Source: Croceimicrobium sp965656185 | Lineage (GTDB): Bacteria > Bacteroidota > Bacteroidia > Flavobacteriales > Schleiferiaceae | DNA length: 64,000 nt | NCBI GenBank assembly: GCA_965656185.1 | Contig: CBFHJH010000002.1 | Span: 62,001-126,000, forward strand | Direction: 5' to 3' | In this document: piece after piece, positions 60,060 to 64,000 of the stretch | How the letters are laid out: each line of letters starts with the position of its first letter | How positions within the stretch are numbered: the stretch's first letter is position 1 | Made by a program: the position numbers and the translations under genes | Notes under the pieces: model-generated | The model's input: the letters and a program-made list of their open reading frames with translations, nothing else | Databases searched by the model: none | Told to the model about the DNA's origin: nothing

Positions 60060-60485
60060 ATGAAATCTGCCCTTCTCTTAAGCCTAGGTTTAATATTCGC
60101 TGTTTCACTCAAAGCACAGGTGAAAGTCGATGATAATGGAATCGAGACCTTTGAGATGAACGATGGCGACACTACCTTTTTGATGAAAAAGTACTTTTTG
60201 GTGCTTTTAAAAAAGGGAAATAGTGCTACAGAATTAAGCAAAGAGCAGTTAGCAGCAATACAAAGGGGACATTTGGCCAATATCGATTCCTTAGCTCAAA
60301 TCGATAAACTGGATATTGCTGGTCCTATGGGCGATGACGGCGATCTGCGCGGAATTCTAGTCCTAAGGGTAGCAACTTTAGAGGAGGCAGAGTTTTTAGT
60401 TAAGCAGGATCCTGCGATCGAAGCCGAACGCTTGTCTTACGAGATACATCCTTGGTGGGCAGCTGTGGGCAGCACGCTGCGCTAG
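60060..60485 (+). CDS. Exported YCII-like protein
   Basis: The 141-residue protein has a signal peptide (MKSALLLSLGLIFAVSLKAQ) and a YCII-type ferredoxin-like domain (~40-140) with YFLVLLKKGN, GHLANIDSLAQIDKLDIAGPMGDDG and WWAA at the end. The conserved His and Asp of YCII domains (H in RGHLAN, D in DDGDLRG) are present. YCII proteins are thought to be small enzymes or regulators; a function for the exported form is unknown. Its end overlaps the convergent NlpC gene by four bases. Confidence 0.88.
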   Translation: MKSALLLSLGLIFAVSLKAQVKVDDNGIETFEMNDGDTTFLMKKYFLVLLKKGNSATELSKEQLAAIQRGHLANIDSLAQIDKLDIAGPMGDDGDLRGILVLRVATLEEAEFLVKQDPAIEAERLSYEIHPWWAAVGSTLR

Positions 60486-61057
60486 CTATCTTTATAACGC
60501 CCTCCTCGAAATACCCTTTTAGACCAGTACGCATTATTTAATGAGCTTATCATTACACCACGACTAGAACTGGTGTGCGCAAATTGGAGGTTCCCAAGAT
60601 AGATGCCTACGTGGTCGATACGTCTTCCGCGAACTTTGAAGAAGACCAGGTCACCAAAGCGCAGGTCTTCGATGGCCAAGGACTTCATCTCTCCAAAAAG
60701 GTCTTCGGCACGTCGGCCTTGAAACTCCCAGCCAAACACTTCACGGTAAGCAATAATAACAAAACCACTGCAATCTACCCCACTTTTGGTCATACCTCCC
60801 ATGCGGTGCGGCGTGCCATACCAATCGTCGATAAATCCCTCTAGCTTCTCTCTGCGGGTCGCTACCTCTGAAGGGATTTCAACCGTATTTTCTTGCCTAG
60901 GCTCTTCGGTCTTGGGCTCCGTTTTTGACTTTCTATGGCTAAGCACATCATGCTCATAGCTGGGCCCTTCGGGTGGACTGTTTTTTCGGCTACGGCTTAG
61001 GCTCCCGCAGGAAACTAAAAGCAAAACCATAATTGTGCTTAGAAGCAAGTTCTTCAT
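60482..61057 (-). CDS. NlpC/P60 family lipoprotein, peptidoglycan hydrolase
   Basis: The 191-residue protein has a lipoprotein signal with lipidated Cys17 (LLLVSC), a charged linker (~20-70) and an NlpC/P60 domain: catalytic Cys96 in VDCSGFV, His149 in RIDHVGIYL and the third polar residue near His161 in FAHTSSS. Such enzymes cut the gamma-D-Glu to diamino-acid bond of peptidoglycan stem peptides in the periplasm. The promoter box lies only four bases before the ATG. Confidence 0.95.
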   Translation of the reverse strand: MKNLLLSTIMVLLLVSCGSLSRSRKNSPPEGPSYEHDVLSHRKSKTEPKTEEPRQENTVEIPSEVATRREKLEGFIDDWYGTPHRMGGMTKSGVDCSGFVIIAYREVFGWEFQGRRAEDLFGEMKSLAIEDLRFGDLVFFKVRGRRIDHVGIYLGNLQFAHTSSSRGVMISSLNNAYWSKRVFRGGRYKDS

Positions 61058-61061
61058 TTCG

Positions 61062-61069
61062 CAAAGATG
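61062..61069 (-). promoter_or_regulatory. NlpC promoter box CATCTTTG next to the start codon
   Basis: On the minus strand CATCTTTG differs from TAnnTTTG at one base and ends four bases before the ATG at 61057. The transcript should have almost no leader, as for recG. Confidence 0.5.
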
Positions 61070-61080
61070 CCTGATTTAGA

Positions 61081-61112
61081 GCTAAAAATAAAGGTCGCAC
61101 GTGGCGACCTTT
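61081..61112 (-). terminator. Terminator after the second M1 peptidase gene
   Basis: AAAGGTCGC (61090-61098) and GCGACCTTT (61104-61112) form a nine-pair stem with a five-base loop. On the minus strand it is followed by TATTTTTAG, so it ends the peptidase transcript 88 bases past its stop. Confidence 0.85.
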
Positions 61113-61200
61113 AAAGGGGAAGGAATTAAATAAAGCTAGCTTACGCTAATTTGATTCCAAGTTGTGATTATCATCAACAAGATGCAATAGGGCATTTGCA

Positions 61201-63594
61201 CTATTTCTGTGCCCTTTGCATGCTATTTTCTCGCTTGTAATTCCTGCTTTTATAAAGTTCAAAGCGGCTAGGTTTAACAGCCTTGGGCCATTGGTTATCA
61301 CTAAAGTCGGTGTCTGCGGTTTCTAAAAAAGGATCTAATTCGATCTTAGTCAATTCCTTTTCGAAAACGAATACTTTCGAGAAAGACTCTTCATGCTTAA
61401 GCCAAATCTCAGCAGGGTGACGACTCACCTCTTGACTGCCATCGGCAAAGGTGAAGCGCAATATGACTGGCATTACCAAGCCACCTTGATTTTCAAAACT
61501 TAATTCGTAGAAGTTGTAACCAGCGTCCAATAATTCTTTCTCTTCATCACTGAGTGATTTGCGGTACTTTTCATACTCTTTACGATCGATCGGGAATACG
61601 GTCCAGTCATCGTTTTCATTGTAAAAGTCCGCCATTTCAGGGTGCTCATCACTGTAGCGTTTACCTTTTAATGCTTCCTCGTTGCGGCGGTCTCCGATGA
61701 ACTCATTTTCCGCTTCTTGCCTTTTTTTAGGGTTCTCAATGTCTGGATTCTTGGTATTTAGTCTATACCATTTTACATCAGCCAGAGCGATATCCACATG
61801 ATCCGTGGTATAGAACCAACCGCGGAAAAACCAATCTAAATCTACCGCAGAAGCATCCTCCATAGTGCGGAAGAAATCGGCCGGCGTAGGATGCTTGAAC
61901 ATCCACCTTTTGCTGTAAGTTTTAAAGGCATAATCGAAAAGCTCACGCCCCATTACCGTTTCACGAAGAATATTTAGCGCAGTGGCGGGCTTGCCATAGG
62001 CATTATTACCAAATTGAAGAATGCTTTCTGAATTGGTCATAATAGGCACCATTTCAGTTTTTTCCGATCGCATATAAGGGGCAATTTTATAGGCTGGACC
62101 GCGTCGACTAGGGTAGTTCTCTTCCCACTCTTGTTCGGTAAGGTATTGCACGAAGGTATTCAGTCCTTCATCCATCCAGGTCCACTGACGCTCGTCACTA
62201 TTAACGATCATTGGGAAAAAATTGTGACCTACCTCATGGATGATTACCCCGATCATTCCATATTTCGTACGCTTGCTGTATGTGCCATCTGCTTCCGGTC
62301 TACCGCCATTAAAGCATATCATAGGGTATTCCATGCCAATTCTATCGGTGTGTACCGAAATTGCTACTGGGTAGGGATAATCGAATGTGTATTTGGAATA
62401 AGTCTTTAAAGTATGAGCAACCACGCGCGTAGAGTAGCGTTCCCAAAGGGGATTTCCTTCTTTGGGATAATAACTCATGGCCAAGACGGTACGATCGCCA
62501 AATTTAACTGCCATGGCATCCCAGATGAATTTACGACTGGAGCAGAAGGCAAAATCACGTACGTTCTTTGCTATAAAATGCCAGGTCTTTTCCTCATCAC
62601 TACGCTTCTTTTCGGCTCGTTTCGCTTCTTTTTCGGTAACAATAAAAACAGGGTCGTCGATATTGTTGCGGGCCTCCTCCAAGCGTTTCCTTTGCTCTTC
62701 GCTGAGCACTTCTTCCGGATTTTGTAGAGTTCCGGTGGCACCTACCACATGATCGGCAGGCGCGGTAATTTTAACATCGTAATTACCAAAGGGCAAGGCA
62801 AACTCTCCGCGGCCGAGGAATTGCTTATTTTGCCATCCTTCTACATCATTGTACACCGCCATACGGGGAAAGAACTGAGCGATGGTGTAAAGGTAGTTGT
62901 CTTCCTCCTCGAAGTATTCCAGACCACTGCGACCGCCAAGTTTCGCTCGGTCGTTAATATTATACCACCACTTTACGCTAAAGCTGATGGAGTCACCGTG
63001 CCTTAGAGGGCTTTCTAAATTGATGCGCATCATGGTGTAATTGATCTTATGCGACTGATTAAAGCCTTCTTCATTACTAACATGGTCGATCTTAAAACCA
63101 CCATCGAAATCGTAGAAGAAACCTTTTATCTGACGGGCACTCATGCCTCGATCNNNNNNNNNNNNNNNNNNNNNNNNNNNNNNNNNNNNNNNNNNNNNNN
63201 NNNNNNNNNNNNNNNNNNNNNNNNNNNNNNNNNNNNNNNNNNNNNNNNNNNCTACTTCACCGGTGCGAATCGCTTGAGTCAGACTGTTTTGGGCCCGCAT
63301 GTTCTGATCGAGCTGTACCCACAAATAATCTAAAGATTCGGGGGCATTGTTGATATAGGTTATTGTTTCCTCGCCATAGATCCTTTGCTCCTCATCGTCT
63401 AAGCGAATATTCATCTTATAATTAGCCTGTTGCTGATAATAAAAAGCTCCTGGCGCTCCACCTCCGGTCCGGTACATATTAGGACTCGGTAACTGATCTT
63501 TGAGTTGCCTAAATTTAGACTTATTGCTATTTGGGCTTTGTGCGAGGGCACTTAAACTCAGGCCAATGAGTAGTAAGGTTGATCTTAGCTTCAT
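61201..63594 (-). CDS. M1 family zinc metallopeptidase, exported, with probable false gap
   Basis: The protein has a signal peptide (MKLRSTLLLIGLSLSALAQ), an N-terminal beta domain and the M1 catalytic site HEVGHNFFP with the third ligand Glu in WMDEGLNTF. It is a separate subfamily from the peptidase at 7444, with no close similarity outside the active site. The 98 N at 63154-63251 lie between IRTGEV and DRGMSARQ. Joining the flanks with one shared base gives an in-frame protein of about 764 residues, which looks complete. It should act in the periplasm; the substrate is unknown. Confidence 0.93.
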   Translation of the reverse strand: MKLRSTLLLIGLSLSALAQSPNSNKSKFRQLKDQLPSPNMYRTGGGAPGAFYYQQQANYKMNIRLDDEEQRIYGEETITYINNAPESLDYLWVQLDQNMRAQNSLTQAIRTGEVXXXXXXXXXXXXXXXXXXXXXXXXXXXXXXXXXDRGMSARQIKGFFYDFDGGFKIDHVSNEEGFNQSHKINYTMMRINLESPLRHGDSISFSVKWWYNINDRAKLGGRSGLEYFEEEDNYLYTIAQFFPRMAVYNDVEGWQNKQFLGRGEFALPFGNYDVKITAPADHVVGATGTLQNPEEVLSEEQRKRLEEARNNIDDPVFIVTEKEAKRAEKKRSDEEKTWHFIAKNVRDFAFCSSRKFIWDAMAVKFGDRTVLAMSYYPKEGNPLWERYSTRVVAHTLKTYSKYTFDYPYPVAISVHTDRIGMEYPMICFNGGRPEADGTYSKRTKYGMIGVIIHEVGHNFFPMIVNSDERQWTWMDEGLNTFVQYLTEQEWEENYPSRRGPAYKIAPYMRSEKTEMVPIMTNSESILQFGNNAYGKPATALNILRETVMGRELFDYAFKTYSKRWMFKHPTPADFFRTMEDASAVDLDWFFRGWFYTTDHVDIALADVKWYRLNTKNPDIENPKKRQEAENEFIGDRRNEEALKGKRYSDEHPEMADFYNENDDWTVFPIDRKEYEKYRKSLSDEEKELLDAGYNFYELSFENQGGLVMPVILRFTFADGSQEVSRHPAEIWLKHEESFSKVFVFEKELTKIELDPFLETADTDFSDNQWPKAVKPSRFELYKSRNYKRENSMQRAQK

Positions 63595-63632
63595 AAATGC
63601 TGTTTTTTTGGAAAGCGGTCAAAAATAAAAAT

Positions 63633-64000
63633 CTAATTGGGATAGAGGGCATTTAATGCCGCTTCTAATTCTTTGAAACGATGCGAAAAGCCCAAATTGG
63701 TAATTTTTTCGGCGCTTACTTTATTGCTGGCTAGCACGGTTTCGGCCATTTCGCCCAGCAGTAATTTCAAGATAGGAGCCGGTACGGGTGGTAGGAATGT
63801 TGGTTTCCCAAGTGCTTTGGCAAGTGCTTGATTTAGTTGGGCATTAGTGGCAGAACCGGAGCCCACGGCATTGAAAACATCAGATTGGATTTGCTTTTGC
63901 TCCAACACAAAGGCAAACATGCGGGCCAGATCTTCACGGTGTATCCACGGCATCCATTGCTTACCGCTGCCGAGTGGAGCGCCCAGTGCGAACTTAATTG
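63633..64000 (-). CDS. TIGR01777 family NAD-dependent epimerase, C-terminal part (runs off window end)
   Basis: The frame runs from the window edge to a stop at 63633 and encodes the C-terminal ~122 residues. SGKQWMPWIHREDLARMFAFVLE followed by FNAVGSGSATNAQLNQALAKALGKP and the DUF1731-type end (LGEMAETVLASNKVSAEKI) match TIGR01777 short-chain epimerases (YfcH/SDR39U1). The Rossmann start lies outside. The substrate of this family is unknown. It is convergent with nothing here and stops 38 bases before the M1 peptidase gene. Confidence 0.92.
   Translation of the reverse strand, partial: IKFALGAPLGSGKQWMPWIHREDLARMFAFVLEQKQIQSDVFNAVGSGSATNAQLNQALAKALGKPTFLPPVPAPILKLLLGEMAETVLASNKVSAEKITNLGFSHRFKELEAALNALYPN

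Noticed and set aside
1..64000. CRISPR arrays, insertion sequences, prophage genes, tRNA or rRNA genes
   Set aside because: I looked in the gaps and along both strands and saw no regular spacer repeats, transposase, integrase or phage structural genes, and no cloverleaf or rRNA sequence.

Overview
The window comes from a member of the Bacteroidota, most likely a flavobacteria-like marine lineage. The evidence is a type IX secretion C-terminal sorting domain on a secreted propeller protein, promoters of the Bacteroidota form (TTG or TTTG near -33 and TAnnTTTG near -7), A-rich rather than GGAGG-type sequence before start codons, a DUF4290 gene, and the order rplQ-carA-eno-gltA after the ribosomal operons. 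Genus and species cannot be told from the sequence. It reads as ordinary chromosome: I found no phage, insertion sequence, CRISPR array, rRNA or tRNA gene. Six runs of 97-99 N are assembly joins and several distort genes.

Region 1 (1-17.5 kb): the 5' end of an exported catalase-peroxidase (katG), an ABC exporter for surface polysaccharide (ATPase and permease), a large secreted propeller protein, recG, a lipoprotein with a collagen-like stretch, an M1 peptidase coupled to a polyprenyl-phosphate sugar transferase, then a long minus-strand run: MATE exporter, BioY, two glycosyltransferases, a CDF metal exporter, a Crp/Fnr regulator and a DUF2892 membrane protein. Polysaccharide building and export genes are scattered here rather than held in one cluster.

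Region 2 (17.5-29.4 kb, all minus strand): a stress and envelope run grpE-dnaJ-ABC ATPase-ABC permease-mscS-ppx/gppA-NtrC-type regulator with very short spacings and a palindrome ahead of grpE, then pcrA/uvrD, DUF4290, murA (catalytic Cys replaced by Asp) and a TlpA-like thioredoxin ending in a strong terminator.

Region 3 (29.4-53.1 kb, all plus strand): a 644-base gene-free stretch with promoters, then the str-S10-spc-alpha ribosomal block from rpsL to rplQ (32 genes, including fusA, secY, infA and rpoA), a terminator, carA-eno-gltA, a terminator and rpsA with a long leader.

Region 4 (53.1-64 kb): a TPR sensor kinase, a Nif3-like protein, a coiled-coil protein of the C4-zinc-ribbon family that has lost its cysteines, a TPR protein, lgt, a DUF192 protein, a YCII-like protein, and on the minus strand an NlpC/P60 lipoprotein, a second M1 peptidase and the 3' end of a TIGR01777 epimerase.

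No clearly new multi-gene system stands out. The best leads are a perfect Crp/Fnr-type palindrome placed about 40 bases ahead of the predicted transcription start of the DUF2892 gene next to a Crp/Fnr gene; two membrane-protein genes whose conserved N-termini extend upstream of the only ATG/GTG/TTG available; promoters so close to start codons that the mRNAs should be leaderless; and the MurA Cys-to-Asp change.
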